Of a stretch of DNA of 64,000 nucleotides, positions 1-11,334 are shown in pieces; within the stretch, counting starts at the first letter, position 1, and the number at the start of each line of letters is the position of its first letter. Source of the DNA: Usnea hakonensis (taxonomy: Eukaryota > Ascomycota > Lecanoromycetes > Lecanorales > Parmeliaceae). A model generated the notes under the pieces. That model was not told the origin of the DNA. It saw only the letters and a program-made list of their open reading frames with translations, and made no database searches. The position numbers and the translations under genes are program-made. The stretch is taken from assembly GCA_013423325.1 (NCBI GenBank), contig BLJB01000026.1, forward strand, positions 310,001-374,000. The letters are read 5' to 3'.

Positions 1-661
1 CTCGGCCTCCTTTACGCACCCGTTCTGCCGCACCGGCAGCTTCGAGGGCAGCAGGTGGTTGATATGGTGTATATACCGCTGGTACAAGATCATGAGTCCG
101 AAGATTGAGATTAGTGTGGATAGCGTTGGTATGTCATTCCGTTCCTTTTCTGGCTCTCATGAACCCACTCACCCCCTTCCCCCTTTTCCCCACCGGATCG
201 AAGCACAGAAAGGGAAAAGAGACGACAATGATGCAATCGCAAATCCAACCAGGGAAAAAGAGCACAGGCTAACAAGAACCACCACCGAACCCAAACAAAC
301 AGCCTACGACCCCCGCACCTTAACCCTCTACGTCTCCATCCACCAACTCTTCCGCATCTGGCTCCTCCCCTTCCTCTCCTTCCCCGTCTCCCTCGTCACG
401 GTCCTGCACCTCCTGCCCCAAAAACACACCTCCCCGACCACCTACCTGATCCGCTCGCAAAACGACCTCTACCAAGTCAACGAGTTTGTCAAGTTTGCGA
501 GCCCCTTTGGGGTGCTGAGTGTGTTTGTGTACGCGTGGCAGTTGCTCGCGACGCTGTTGTGTGTGGTGGGGGCGGGGGTGGGGTGGCCGGTGAGTTGGGT
601 GGAGCAGAATGTGGTGGGGGGGAATGAGGAGAGGAGTTTGGTGGATGCGGTGAAGGGGTGA
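1..661 (+). CDS. Membrane protein of unknown function, 3' part only
   Basis: Frame 2 is open from the left edge to 128. A GTATGT donor follows at 129, and a CTAAC branch-like site precedes an acceptor ending at 302. The second exon is 303-661, and the one-base phase carries across the join. The first exon encodes an aromatic, basic stretch (RWLIWCIYRWYK). The second encodes two strongly hydrophobic segments, around VSIHQLFRIWLLPFLSF and GVLSVFVYAWQLLATLL, so this is the C-terminus of a multi-pass membrane protein. The N-terminus lies outside the window. I do not recognise the family. Confidence 0.6.
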   Translation, partial: SASFTHPFCRTGSFEGSRWLIWCIYRWYKIMSPKIEISVDSVGMSFRSFSGSHEPTHPLPPFPHRIEAQKGKRDDNDAIANPTREKEHRLTRTTTEPKQTAYDPRTLTLYVSIHQLFRIWLLPFLSFPVSLVTVLHLLPQKHTSPTTYLIRSQNDLYQVNEFVKFASPFGVLSVFVYAWQLLATLLCVVGAGVGWPVSWVEQNVVGGNEERSLVDAVKG

Positions 662-1018
662 GGGGTGAGGGTGCTGGGTTCTGGGTTTGGGTGCGGAAGG
701 GGTTGGGACATAACATCGTACGGTGTAGGCGATAGCTTACAAGAAATATGATAATAGAGGCAACACATATTATAAGCTGTTGCTCTCCTCTAATGCCAAT
801 GCTGCACAAAGCAATATGTACATGAAAGGGTGTCATGGTTGACCAGACCGCATCTGCAACCACCCGCTCTGCGATCGACCCTGCTAGTACTTCACCTGCT
901 CCCGTCCCTATTGGGCTGCCAGTTCACGAGATTCAATCTCTACCTTCCCCCGCCATTGTTTCTCTTCCTTTGACGCAATCTCTTTTTCCTCATCTATGAT
1001 CTTAGCATCAGCAGGGTC
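662..1018. other. Convergent intergenic stretch
   Basis: Space between the 3' end of the left-edge gene and the 3' end of the minus-strand relic. I see no gene or repeat in it. Confidence 0.5.
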
Positions 1019-2700
1019 TCAGTCTCCAATAAAAGCTTCCACAAAACACGAATCAGATGTATTATCCTTGTGCTCAGGCATATGCAACATGGCACCCTCG
1101 TTTATAGAGACCCAGCCTTTGTCCAAGAGGTACCGGCCACCAACAATGACAGCATTAGCATCACCTTGGGAAAGGAGAACAAAGAACTCGTCTGTGAGCC
1201 AGCGGATGCTATTATGATACACTCTCCAAGTGAGAGGGATGGATCCGTAGCTTTCCAACTCTGTTACCGTTGGCATCGCAAAGTCGTGGTGCTGGAGGAG
1301 ATGGGGAAATTTCTGCCATTCTCCCCGAAGCGTATAACCCTTGAACCAATCCGCAATTCTCCCGGCCTTCTCTTCCGACTTCCTAGTGAGTATGGAGACT
1401 CTGTTGGTCAAGCCGATGTGATATCCAATTCTCGACATCGCATCAAGAGTCCAGATTGGCAACAGCCACAAGGCTTCCTACCTCACCAAGGTCAAGGATT
1501 AGGACGTCATTCTTGAAAGTCTGCGCAAAACTGTTTAATCCACGTCAAAGACCTATCAGATCGACTTACCTTAGCGCCAATCGCTGAATCTTTCCTAGCC
1601 TCGAATAGATGGCTTTCTCTGGAGCCAAGCTCCATGTCAGTCTCTCTCATGGTGTCCGAGTCACTCTTTAGCAGGTGCTCCGAGATGAGCCATAGTACTG
1701 TCAATTGGTCCAGATTCAATGCTTCTTTGGGGAGTGAAGTGAGATAAAAGACCGACTGCGTATGTAGTACTAGCATTGGTATATGGACTAGTTGATTGGG
1801 TCCGCTAAACTTGTTGGTAAGACAAGCAAGGAAAGTCTTAAGATGCTCATTGCTTCCTCCCTTGTTGGGCATTGAACGGACATGATAACCGTGTATTTCC
1901 ACTGCACTCGCGTACTGTGAGAACAGAGTATAAAGCAAAGGTATAATGCAGAGGGTAAAAATAGAATGTAGAATAAGTAGCTAAGTCACATTGGAAGAGA
2001 GAGCGTCTTTTAATAATACACAAAGACTCTGCTACTTTCTTGACGGGAAGTTTCCCGTGCTGCTGGAGATGCGTGATGTTCGCTCCAGATCCCTCTGGAG
2101 CATCCTTGGTCTCTTCTGTTGTCCCCTGCATTTCATCTTCTCTTGCTTGATGATGTTGCTCGCGATGCTTATTTGGATAGGCGATACTTCCCATAACCGA
2201 TTTCGTATCACCGAGGGTTCCGTCAAGATGCATTTCATGCCCAGCCAGAACCAGCTCAAACCCTGAAACGGTATACCAACATGGGGGCCCCGGGTGTTCC
2301 GCAGCAGGAAGACAAATACTTTCGGCCTCCCTTCTGTATATATGGTTGATGTGCTCACATCACTCTCGTGATAATCTGAGTCATCGGGGCCTGATTAGTA
2401 CGGCAGATCAGTCGTGCTTTCGTACTCGGTTGAGACGAAGCTGGAGTTATCTTCCGGGAGCTCTGTGTTGTCGTCTTGGTCGGCAGCGTCTAATAGGTTT
2501 GACAGACCTCTGCGAGTCGACATGGAGATATCTTGTGCCTCCGTGATGCTGGTGTCAATCTCACTTGCATTTGGTAGATAGGATAGATCGGATTCTGGCT
2601 AAGATCCTCAGCTGTCCACCGCAGAATTAGACGCTCAGGCTCCTACTGTGTTTGAGAAGGATAGGTAGTGAGGCTGCCGTTCGCAATTAGAGCTTCGAAG
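1019..2700 (-). pseudogene. Probably decayed fungal protein gene (possible modin-like family)
   Basis: Protein-like text runs across the minus strand but not in one clean gene. From 5' to 3': an acidic, Ser/Thr-rich region (about 2620-2340, including TRRGLSNLLDAADQDD); a Pro/Cys/Trp region (PPCWYTVSGFELVLAGHEM, about 2300-2230); a segment at about 1910-1572 with a probable intron upstream; and a last segment, about 1476-1019 (GRYLLDKGWVSINEGAM), joined by an intron with a GTAAGT donor. A TAA at 2395-2397 lies in frame between acidic segments, and the frame changes by one base near 2315. Stops at 2599-2637 can be explained by a 48-nt intron (GTAGGA..CTTAG). The resemblance to fungal modin-type proteins is an impression only. 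Alternatives are an unusual intron or a sequencing error. Confidence 0.45.
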
Positions 2701-3606
2701 GTCAGGGTGTGTTTATATATTTGTTGGAGATACAACCTCTGGTGAAATCGATCTATGAATCAACGACACTTGGATGTGATATTCTGTCAAGTTATGTATA
2801 TTTAGGGAAGGAAAGTTGTGTTCTGGATCGAGGAATATTTATAGGAAGTTAGCGGGTCCACCAGACTTGTGAATTCCTTAGGGCACTTTTGAAACATTCA
2901 CTGCTTTTGTCACTCGAAAAGTATTTCTTTTATAATTCATTTTCAATATTTTTTTGTCACTTTCAAATCCTAGAGGGGATTAACAATCAAGAGTAGCCCG
3001 AGGCCTCGGCAATGTTACCTCTTTGAAACAAAACCCTGCGCCGGCCCGAAGCGCCCGCATGACGTCGTTGGAATTTGCACAAGGATTTGAAGAACGAGGA
3101 GTCCTGGGTCTGAGAATAAATACGTACCTTACCTTAGGAAGAAATCGCAAGTAGAGTTATGCTTGCTACAATATGACGACGTGCGTAGACAGAGTGACGA
3201 TTTTGTGTACCACGACAGATCCTCTCCCATGCTCTCTCGCGCTGCTACCTGCGAGTTTATGAGTACAGCCTTAGGAGGGTGGGGAATGTGGTCAAAGGGT
3301 GAGGGACGAGGGTGCTGGGCTTGGATGTGGAGGATAGGGGTGATAATTGTATATATCTATAGGACAGCGCTTTTATGCAAATCCAGTACTGGTCCGCTTA
3401 GCTAATACCAACCCATGATTTCTTTTATTGGTCGCTTCTATAAGCTGATTGTCTGTAATATCATCCTGTGAACACATTATGAATGTTCAGGCTGGGAAAT
3501 TTATAAGCTATGTACGCCAATCCATAAACGTCGTGGATCTCTATATGACCTCACGCGCCTCAAGCCTCCCTTCTCCAATGACCCACTCCCCCTACTCGTC
3601 ACCCAT
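2701..3606. other. AT-rich intergenic stretch
   Basis: No convincing gene. It holds an ACGTACCTTACCTTAG motif near 3122, of a kind that recurs in other intergenic regions here. The 80-aa plus-strand frame at 3163-3405 is not protein-like. Confidence 0.45.
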
Positions 3607-5391
3607 CTACTCATGATGATACTTCTTCAACCCAAGCCCATTCCGAATCGAATCCTCCCTCCTCACAACTCTCAACGGCAGTGCGCTGCCGACGCCCGAG
3701 AGCACAAATGGTGCCCATTTCCACCGGAAAGGGTTGATCGCAACGCAGAACACGAACCAGTACATCAACTCCGAGTAAGTGAAGAAGTCGAAGGCGCCGG
3801 TGGGCGCACGCTGCTTGACGAACGTGGTCATGTCGATCCATCTTTTCATCCATTTCTCTTGCGGCGTAGCAAGCGGGTCGACGAGGAACATGAGAAGCAA
3901 GCGCGTGTAGATTCCAATGTGGTACTGGAGATAGGGGGAGTTAGCCATTCTGGTCTTTCTTTCTTCCTTCCTTTCCCTTTTCGGCGGTCCTTTGGGCTCA
4001 ACCCAGAGAGAAAGTCAGTTTCCTGACACTTACGTTACCCACTGTTCCAATGGCGTTCACGTATGTGCAGTTGTTGGCTAGAGAGATTTTAGGTCAACAG
4101 GGCTTTGAGCATAGATCAGGGACAACACTGACCACAAATAGACACATGCTGGGGTGGGAAGACTTTGGTGGCTCCTTATTAGCGTATATATCCATTACTT
4201 CTCATGTCAGAATTTACCTTGGAGATACCAGTTGGGTGGTGCATAAGGCTCTTTGAAAACTTCGTCCGGCAAGAAAGCCAGACTAGGTCGGGCGAAGCCA
4301 GTTGCCATGATCACCATGTCTCCTTCAACTATGCTTTCTCGGCCAGGCCCGCCCTTAGGGACTCCTTTCTCACGATGATTGAATCGGATCCCGTTCTCAG
4401 TAAAACCAATAATGTCACCGCGAAGCCATTCGGCCTTGCCCGCACGGATCTGATGGAAAATGTCCGAGTTAACCATGGGAGTTTCTGTGAAGAGACCTTC
4501 AGACTGGGGCGCAAGGTCGTCTAGATCCCGGTAGAAGAAGATGCGAAGGAGAGACTCCGGAATCCAGGAAAGCATGGTTTCTTGACCAAATATATTGAAC
4601 GCTAAGAGCGTGTCGACCAAAGCATTGCGTGGTATAATCCATTTATCTGAGCGCGCAAGGACGGAGGTAGATTTGGCTCCTGTGTGCACAACGAACTCGA
4701 GGGCTTCGACAGCAGATGCCCCACCCCCAATAATAAGGACTTTCTTGCCCTGAGCGGTTTTACCATCGAGCTTGGAAGAATGATATACTTCGCCTTTGAA
4801 GTTTTCTTGCCCGGGCATGTGAGGTATTTTGGGATCGCCACAGGTTCCAACAGCAGCCATAACGCCGTCAAAGCGACCATGTGAGGGGTCATTGATGATC
4901 CAACGTCCTTGAATGTCCTGGGTGACGGATGTGACGCAAGTATTGAACTTGGTACGTTCTTGTAGACCGTACCGCTTCCACAGCTGGGTAATTTGAGAGA
5001 CGATCTGCTGACGGTCTGGATAGCCAGCACTCCACTTGACTGAGGGATGAAAGCGGTACATTATACTATGAATCTGGAGGCCCGAAGTATTGTTGACTTT
5101 CTGCATGAGTATTCAGCGGCTGCGGCCACTTTGCGACTCCGGGGTGAGGCTCCGACTCACGCTCCAAATACCGCCCAAGCTCTTCTCGTCTCCAGCCTCG
5201 AAGATGGTAACATCAAATCCGTGGCCAACACAATGCGAGGCTGAAGATACGCCGGTCAGCCCGGCACCGATAATGGCAATTCTCGGTCTACTGAGGTGGG
5301 CATGAGGAGGGGGCGGGGTTGGTGAAAGAAGGCTGTCGAGTAAGAATTGAAGGATGGAGTATAGGAATTGAATTGGATGAAAGGCCATCAT
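3607..5391 (-). CDS. FAD-dependent monooxygenase (class B flavoprotein type)
   Basis: Five exons give an in-phase 505-aa protein: 5391-5161, 5100-4218, 4174-4133, 4077-4034 and 3924-3607. Donors are GTGAGT, GTAAAT, GTCAGT and GTAAGT. A hydrophobic N-terminus (about residues 1-22) precedes the FAD fold GAGLTG (42-47). The FMO-type signature FKGEVYHSSK is at 178-187, a second dinucleotide fold GGGASA at 202-207, and an ATGF motif lies near the C-terminus. Such enzymes use FAD and NADPH to oxygenate soft nucleophiles or ketones; the substrate cannot be read here. The hydrophobic N-terminus suggests membrane attachment. It is divergent from the CSN12-like gene. Confidence 0.88.
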
Positions 5392-6074
5392 CAGTAGCTG
5401 GTATTGAATTTTGTCATGAGGTCGAATTATGACTGCGAATGGTCAAGGGAGTTGAATTGGTGGGAATAGAAATGCGAATGCCTTTCGTCATTGGACTTGG
5501 AGTAGAGAGAAGATCACCCGGCAGTTCGCGGATTTGAATCAGAGGACGATATGGATTCAAATACGAAGGATGAGTCTATACAGGCTTAATTCTCAAACTC
5601 AGGATTTTCATGAGATGGATACTAAGGTACCTTGATCATCTAACAAAGTCAGTGACTACTTATGCATGGTCACACCTTAGAGTAAGGTCGGTAAAGAAAG
5701 TACTTTGAGCTACACGTTTCGATGACGAGTGAGGTGGAAAATTGAGTTCAGTGCCAAGCTTTAAGATGCAGATGCATTTACCTTAAAATTTTAAATCAAA
5801 CAGCCGAGTATCGGCTCGACCCTGGTACGAAGGGTGGAAGGTACTTGAAGTACCTTACGAACCTTGCCTACCTTACCTTACTTTATCTTATACCTGAGCC
5901 GCGTGCTTCTCCACAAAGTAAAGTATGATTTGTAAGGTATATCGCATCAATAATTTTTATCAAGGGCAAAGAGGATGAGGATTGTTATCCAGGATCGTCA
6001 GGTTTCTACACTCGGGGTCGAGGAAATTTGAATCGTCTAAAGATATTCTTCCTTCTAGTCATCCTCTTACGAAA
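5392..6074. promoter_or_regulatory. Divergent promoter region
   Basis: Non-coding space between the start codons of the monooxygenase and CSN12-like genes. It contains GGTACCTT at about 5628 and CCTACCTTACCTTACTTTATC at about 5867. Any shared control is inferred from geometry only. Confidence 0.4.
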
Positions 6075-7856
6075 ATGAGCCCTCCGACATTGGACCAATT
6101 CTTAGGCGAGATCGCTGGAATCATCAAGGAGAAGAACGGGTCACAACTACAAGCGTATTTGATCTATGAGCCTCCTCTTCCTCCTCTGTACGACAAGATA
6201 GTCGCTGAAATCAAACAATTTTATCCTCCCACGAGCCAGAAAGCGCTTGAGAACAAGTGCATCTCCTTTATCCCCGAGTACGATGATGGGGATGAGGGTG
6301 GCTCACGGACTTCCTTTGTCATGTTCATGGTCAAGTACTTTGCTTTCCTAAGAGACGTCAACGTAGATAACCTCATCGAGACGCATGACTTACTGAAAGC
6401 CTTATTGAAGTGGGTGGTCCTTCTTCTCTTCGCTTGCCGTCGTGCTGATCAGTTTGACAGCCAGTCGATTCTCGCATTAAGCTCGTCGATAGGTGTCATG
6501 GTTCTACCCACTGTCGTCTCGCTATCACGTACACTTGCGCGACTCGCAATCGGCCTTGATAAAAGACCAGATCTAATCGAGCATTTGATCAAACGAGAGT
6601 CTGTCATGGAGAGTGAAGCTACCGAAAGAGTGACTCTGGTCGAAAGCTCTGCCAATGTGATACGAGAGGCTTTCAAGAAATGTTTGAGCGAACGGAGCGG
6701 TCCGCCTTCGGGTATTGACAGCAATGGAAAGCCAGAAGGAAGACGAATTGGAATTTATGTAATGGCCAATCTTTGCCTGAAGCTTTTCTTTCACTGCCGA
6801 AAACTTCGAAGCGCTGAACAGATATTTGGCAATATTTATCAACAATCGCCTCCACTGGGCCTGTTTCCAGCCGCTCAAAGAGTAACATACCTCTACTACT
6901 TAGGACGCTATCTATTTGCCAATAATCATTTCTATCGCGCCCAGCTCGCCCTTCAAGCCGCTTATGATCAGTGCCATGCTCAATGCATCAGCCAGCGCCG
7001 CCTCATTCTCATCTATCTGACCACCTCGAACATCCTACTCGGCCGCTTTCCGTCCTCTCAACTGCTCCAGCGGCCTGAGGCGGCAACCCTTGCCGAAAAG
7101 TTCGGGCCAATCTGTACTGCCATTGCCAAAGGCGATCTTGCCTCTTTTCGTAGATACATGGACCTCGACGCCCAAAATGCTGAATGGTTCCTCCGAAAGC
7201 GTATCCTTCTCCAAATTATGAATCGCGGTGAGATTCTCGTTTGGCGATCATTAGCACGCCGAACATTTCTGCTCTCTGGGTCTCAAGGCGCTGTCACGGC
7301 TCAAGGCGATGTGACAAGAAAAGCAGCGCCTACGCTTTCGCTACAGGACATGTTAACGCTAGCTACATTCCTCGAGAAGGAGATAGTCAATGGTGATAAC
7401 AATTTGAAACCCAACGGGCTTACAAACGGACATTCTAGCACCCAACGCAGTCATACCAATGCGATATTCATCTTTCCAAAGGCTCAGTCACCCACCCGTC
7501 AGGAGGCGGACGTAAGGGCGCCATACGGCTATGTTGACCCCGATCTAGCTGATGTTATTGACCCGGAACCTCCGCTACTTCCAAATATGGAAATCGTTGA
7601 ATCCATCATTGCCTCGCTGATTGAGCAGGGTTTACTGCATGGCTTCATCAGCCATGCACAGCATCGATTCGCAATAACCGGTGTGAAAGAAGCTCGTCCG
7701 GTCCAGGTAGGGTTTCCTCGTGTTTGGAATGTAATCAATACAAGAGCAGATCAGGAAGTACCTGGATGGGTAAAAGAGAGAAAAGCGCCTGCTTTTGGAC
7801 CAGGGATGGTGGTCAACTTAACTGGAGCGAGACCAGCTGGTGCAGCACCAGGCTAA
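6075..7856 (+). CDS. csn12: CSN12-like PCI-domain protein
   Basis: A 576-aa protein from the ATG at 6075 (MSPPTLDQFLGE). The frame upstream of it has no other good start. A 51-nt intron at 6410-6460 (GTGGGT..GACAG) keeps the frame, so an unspliced reading is also open; splicing restores a continuous helical segment (LLKALLNQSILALSS). The middle is a helical PCI-type repeat (LYYLGRYLFANNHFYRAQLAL), and the C-terminus has a winged-helix-like part (SIIASLIEQGLLHGFI). CSN12/Thp1/PCID2-type proteins act with the COP9 signalosome or in mRNA export. A poly-Asn/Ser insert around 7400-7500 makes it longer than the yeast protein. Confidence 0.85.
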   Translation: MSPPTLDQFLGEIAGIIKEKNGSQLQAYLIYEPPLPPLYDKIVAEIKQFYPPTSQKALENKCISFIPEYDDGDEGGSRTSFVMFMVKYFAFLRDVNVDNLIETHDLLKALLKWVVLLLFACRRADQFDSQSILALSSSIGVMVLPTVVSLSRTLARLAIGLDKRPDLIEHLIKRESVMESEATERVTLVESSANVIREAFKKCLSERSGPPSGIDSNGKPEGRRIGIYVMANLCLKLFFHCRKLRSAEQIFGNIYQQSPPLGLFPAAQRVTYLYYLGRYLFANNHFYRAQLALQAAYDQCHAQCISQRRLILIYLTTSNILLGRFPSSQLLQRPEAATLAEKFGPICTAIAKGDLASFRRYMDLDAQNAEWFLRKRILLQIMNRGEILVWRSLARRTFLLSGSQGAVTAQGDVTRKAAPTLSLQDMLTLATFLEKEIVNGDNNLKPNGLTNGHSSTQRSHTNAIFIFPKAQSPTRQEADVRAPYGYVDPDLADVIDPEPPLLPNMEIVESIIASLIEQGLLHGFISHAQHRFAITGVKEARPVQVGFPRVWNVINTRADQEVPGWVKERKAPAFGPGMVVNLTGARPAGAAPG

Positions 7857-8323
7857 ACGAGAATCGGAAACTTCGCCTTGCTTGTGTGGTGGTTGAGATG
7901 ATTATCGGCTAGCCTTCAGCACATCTGGAAGGATATCGGGTCCTCGACAGCGTTTTCGATCTCCAAAACTCAAAGAGAGGTTCATCGCCTTGGTGTTCCT
8001 ATGATGGAAACCTGCGAAAATGGATCTTGCCTTCGTATGGAGACCTCACACTATAAGTGATGATGTGGATCGACTACTGTAGAGTTGGCGATCCTGCAGT
8101 CCGCCTCAAAGCAACTAGAGCCGAACTAGGGTGATCAGCCTAATGACGGACCAAATTCTAGTTGCAGATAAGGTAGCGTGATCTAATTTGAGAGCGATAG
8201 GAAGAAAGGAAGATGGTCAATGGGGGAAGAGCTACGGGCCGCAGTCTTTCGAGCGCTGGAGCTCTGTGGAGTAGACTAGTGGATTTCCGTCGGACACTGG
8301 ACCTCAAAAGCTACACTACCGTA
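7857..8323. other. Convergent intergenic stretch
   Basis: 3' flanks of the CSN12-like and LCP5-like genes. No gene or repeat seen. Confidence 0.5.
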
Positions 8324-9316
8324 TCACCGTCTCTTCCTCCCCACCCCTTTCTTCACCCTCTTCTCCCACTCTTCCCCTACTCTTCCCCCCTCCCCAACAT
8401 CTCTTTCTCTTTTCCTCTTTCCACCCTTCCCCTTCAATCCTTCGAACTCAAAACCCCCGAAACCACTCGTTAAGTCCTCCCCAAAGCCCTCCCCTCCCCT
8501 CCTATCCTTTTTCTTCTTCTCCCCCGGCAATCTAACGAGCCGCATCTCCTCATAATCTCTCCTCGCCTCCTCTTTCTCCTTTGCTCTGCCCCTCAAGCCA
8601 CTCCCCGCACCAATCGATGGCTCGGCGACAGGCGCGTCATCCATTTCTTCCCGGATAAATTCGTCAAGGGCATGGGATTTACGCGGTCTGTCTTCCTTCT
8701 TGCGGGACGATGCCTCTGTCGTGGGAAGGGCCGTAGGGGTGATACGTGGAGGCCGGTAGAGGCCATCGGAAGCGGACTGGCGGGTGGTGATGTCGTCATA
8801 GGGGCGAGTGAATGCGGATGGGTTGGGCCGGTGTGCTAGATCAGGGATTGCGGGCTGCGGAGCGAGTTCGGGGTCTGATTCGCTGCCTGAAACTTCTGAT
8901 TTGGCTCCTTGCTGCTTCGAAGCGTTGAATGTGTTTTTGGTGCCATTCGGGGCCGGTGGAACGGAGGCTTCGGAAGCGGCGAGAAGTAGTTTGTCGAGTT
9001 GGTATTTGAGACGGGTTTCGAGTGGGCGGATGCCTTTTTCAATATATATTCGTAGCTCGACCAATTTCTTTGTAACAGCTTCATCTAGAGATGGTTCCTC
9101 GGCAGAATCGGGCGAGGACTGGTTGCGTATTTTGAGAATTATCAGGAAGACGAGGTTGTGCAGGTAGGAGAGGAGTAATTCGTTTTTGGTGTCGAGGAGG
9201 GATATACCGTCGGCTGGCGGAGCTAGATTTGTGGTTGAGGGGAGGGCGGTGTTTGCGGAGGTCAAAGAGTCGGCGAGGGTGGTGAGGAGGTCTGGTAAAG
9301 TTGCTGGTGCGGCCAT
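8324..9316 (-). CDS. lcp5: LCP5/neuroguidin-like rRNA-processing factor (Sas10/C1D family)
   Basis: Single-exon 330-aa protein, started at the ATG at 9316 (MAAPATLPDLL); further upstream only non-ATG codons are in frame. The N-terminal half is helical and ends in a Sas10/Utp3/C1D-type core (KLVELRIYIEKGIRPLETRLKYQ). The middle is disordered and the C-terminus is highly basic (GKGGKRKRERD, KRVKKGVGRKRR), typical of nucleolar proteins. Known members work with the U3 snoRNP in 18S rRNA maturation. It is divergent from peroxiredoxin with only 191 bp between the start codons. Confidence 0.85.
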   Translation of the reverse strand: MAAPATLPDLLTTLADSLTSANTALPSTTNLAPPADGISLLDTKNELLLSYLHNLVFLIILKIRNQSSPDSAEEPSLDEAVTKKLVELRIYIEKGIRPLETRLKYQLDKLLLAASEASVPPAPNGTKNTFNASKQQGAKSEVSGSESDPELAPQPAIPDLAHRPNPSAFTRPYDDITTRQSASDGLYRPPRITPTALPTTEASSRKKEDRPRKSHALDEFIREEMDDAPVAEPSIGAGSGLRGRAKEKEEARRDYEEMRLVRLPGEKKKKDRRGGEGFGEDLTSGFGGFEFEGLKGKGGKRKRERDVGEGGRVGEEWEKRVKKGVGRKRR

Positions 9317-9507
9317 GTCTAGATCGTGAGGAGGTGATTCGAATTGCAAGACAAGTTTTGAGCGTGTGAACAGTTTTTCACGACTTGGCGCCAAGAGAAA
9401 TGGCAGGCAGGTCCGCCTCGGTCGTAGATAACCTCATTTTGATACTCCAAACGTTCATAGCATACTTATAGTTTCAACAAGCTCGATTATTCTGGAATTC
9501 AATTATA
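9317..9507. promoter_or_regulatory. Short shared promoter
   Basis: 191 bp separate the start codons of the LCP5-like and peroxiredoxin genes, so both must be driven from this interval. No specific factor site identified. Confidence 0.5.
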
Positions 9508-10284
9508 ATGGCGTTCTTCCTCTCTCGATCAGCTCCCCGATCTTTGGCAGCTCTAAATGCTACTCTCCGCACCGCTCGTGCCCCAATCTCCATCTCCGTC
9601 CGCCGAGGACTTGCTACAGCCACAGAAGAGCAGCCACGGTTACGATTAGGAAGTATAGCCCCCAATTTCTCCGCCAAAACCACACAGGGTGACATTGATT
9701 TTCATTCGTGGCTCGACGGAAAGTGGGCCATATTATTTTCTCACCCAGCCGATTTCACTCCGGTCTGCACTACGGAGCTTGGAGCTTTTGCAAAGATGAA
9801 GCCCATGTTTGACAAGAGAGGTGTCAAGATGATTGGACTCTCCGCAAACGATCTCTCCTCCCATGGTCGCTGGATTGCCGACATCAACGAGATATCCAAG
9901 ACGGACTTACAATTTCCCATCATTGCAGATGCGGATCGTAAGATTGCATGGACATACGATATGGTTGACGCTCAAGATGTTACAAACAAGGATGAGAAGG
10001 GCATCGCTTTTACGATCAGGAGTGTCTTTGTGATCGATCCTCAGAAGAAAATTAGGTTGACAATGATGTACCCGGCCAGCACGGGCAGGAATACCAGCGA
10101 AGTGCTGCGGGTGATCGATTCATTACAGACTGGTGATGGAAAGGGTGTCACGACACCGATTGACTGGATACCTGGCGATGATGTGATCGTACCACCCAGC
10201 GTGCCGACTCAGGACGCAAGGGCAAAATTTGGAGAGGTCCGGGAAGTGAAGCCATATCTCCGCTTTACGAACGTTGGCAAGTAG
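9508..10284 (+). CDS. prx1: Mitochondrial 1-Cys peroxiredoxin
   Basis: Single-exon 258-aa protein. The first ~35 residues are Arg/Ser/Ala-rich with no acidic residue (SRSAPRSLAALNATLRTAR), as in a mitochondrial presequence. The catalytic motif DFTPVCTTE places the peroxidatic Cys at residue 87. The long C-terminal part (PIDWIPGDDVIVPPS) is that of the Prx6/1-Cys class, which reduces peroxides without a resolving Cys on the same chain. Length and order match the fungal family closely. Confidence 0.95.
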   Translation: MAFFLSRSAPRSLAALNATLRTARAPISISVRRGLATATEEQPRLRLGSIAPNFSAKTTQGDIDFHSWLDGKWAILFSHPADFTPVCTTELGAFAKMKPMFDKRGVKMIGLSANDLSSHGRWIADINEISKTDLQFPIIADADRKIAWTYDMVDAQDVTNKDEKGIAFTIRSVFVIDPQKKIRLTMMYPASTGRNTSEVLRVIDSLQTGDGKGVTTPIDWIPGDDVIVPPSVPTQDARAKFGEVREVKPYLRFTNVGK

Positions 10285-11334
10285 TTGGACTGTCCGTCCT
10301 ACTATTTTGATGCCCGAGTTCCACAAAACTCAGTGCCCGGGTACCCAATAGCCAATGAAGATATCTCTGTCTCGGTAATTGCAGGTTTTTTCATGTGGCT
10401 CTTGTCAGAGACGCTCATTGCGTTCCCTCACCCAAGCTTTGTTCTTCAATCATCTCGAACATTCAGACAGAGCTCCACTGTCCTCGATTCATCCTTGATG
10501 AGGGCAGAATGTCACCCATGGTGTCTACTATCTCCTTATCAATGTTCCCGCTATACTGACAAGGCTGCTTGTCATTTCAAGGGCTCATTTTTCTCTTTAT
10601 GGAAATGCCATTTCCGTGAAGTTTGCAGATCTTCATTGAAAATTGTATCACATGTGATGTTGAGCTGGCTAAACTCGTGTCTGTATGGTTGAAACCGTTA
10701 TATCTTATGTTATGCTAGCACAATGACTGATATTCTATTTCAGTGAGTGCTAAAAGTAAGACACTGCATATTCTTGAACGGATACATCTCACATATCGAT
10801 TGCACAATCCTCAGTAGATGAAACCCTCATTTGTATCCGAAGTTTCTGCAAACGTGTCGAGCTTTCATGGAAAGACTGTCTTATTCGTAGAGACAAGAAT
10901 AATTGTTGTTACAGCCCTTGCGACTACTCCCACCGATATTGAGCAACTTACTTCTCCATCGTCAAGGACCTCAAACTAATCACAATCAGCCCCAAGCCTA
11001 AAATTCTTTTGCGCTGATAGGAAGCAAACATAGCAGCACTGCCTTTCAAATCTATGCCGTGTTGGCAGAGAAATCCCTTTATTCCGGGGCTTGTCGATGA
11101 GCCATTCCGTGATGATTGGCCTCAAGTTGAGCAAACATATTGTTGCATGCCTACACTACTACCAGGGATCTGCAATTCCACGTGCTAAGCATGAGTTCAG
11201 CTTATGTACTACTGTCAGTTCAGAGTGACCAACTGATACAAAGATATGGTTCATTGACATGGACATGCAAAGGTAAAGACGTCCAAAGACGTACTCGTAC
11301 ATGAGATTGAATAGAGCTACGGCAAAGGTAGCTA
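10285..11334. other. Intergenic stretch without a recognised gene
   Basis: The 135-aa frame directly after the peroxiredoxin stop looks like read-through of 3' flank rather than a protein. No repeat seen. Confidence 0.45.

Noticed and set aside
10285..10692. 135-aa frame directly after peroxiredoxin
   Set aside because: Begins at the peroxiredoxin stop and has no independent start context; 3' flank.
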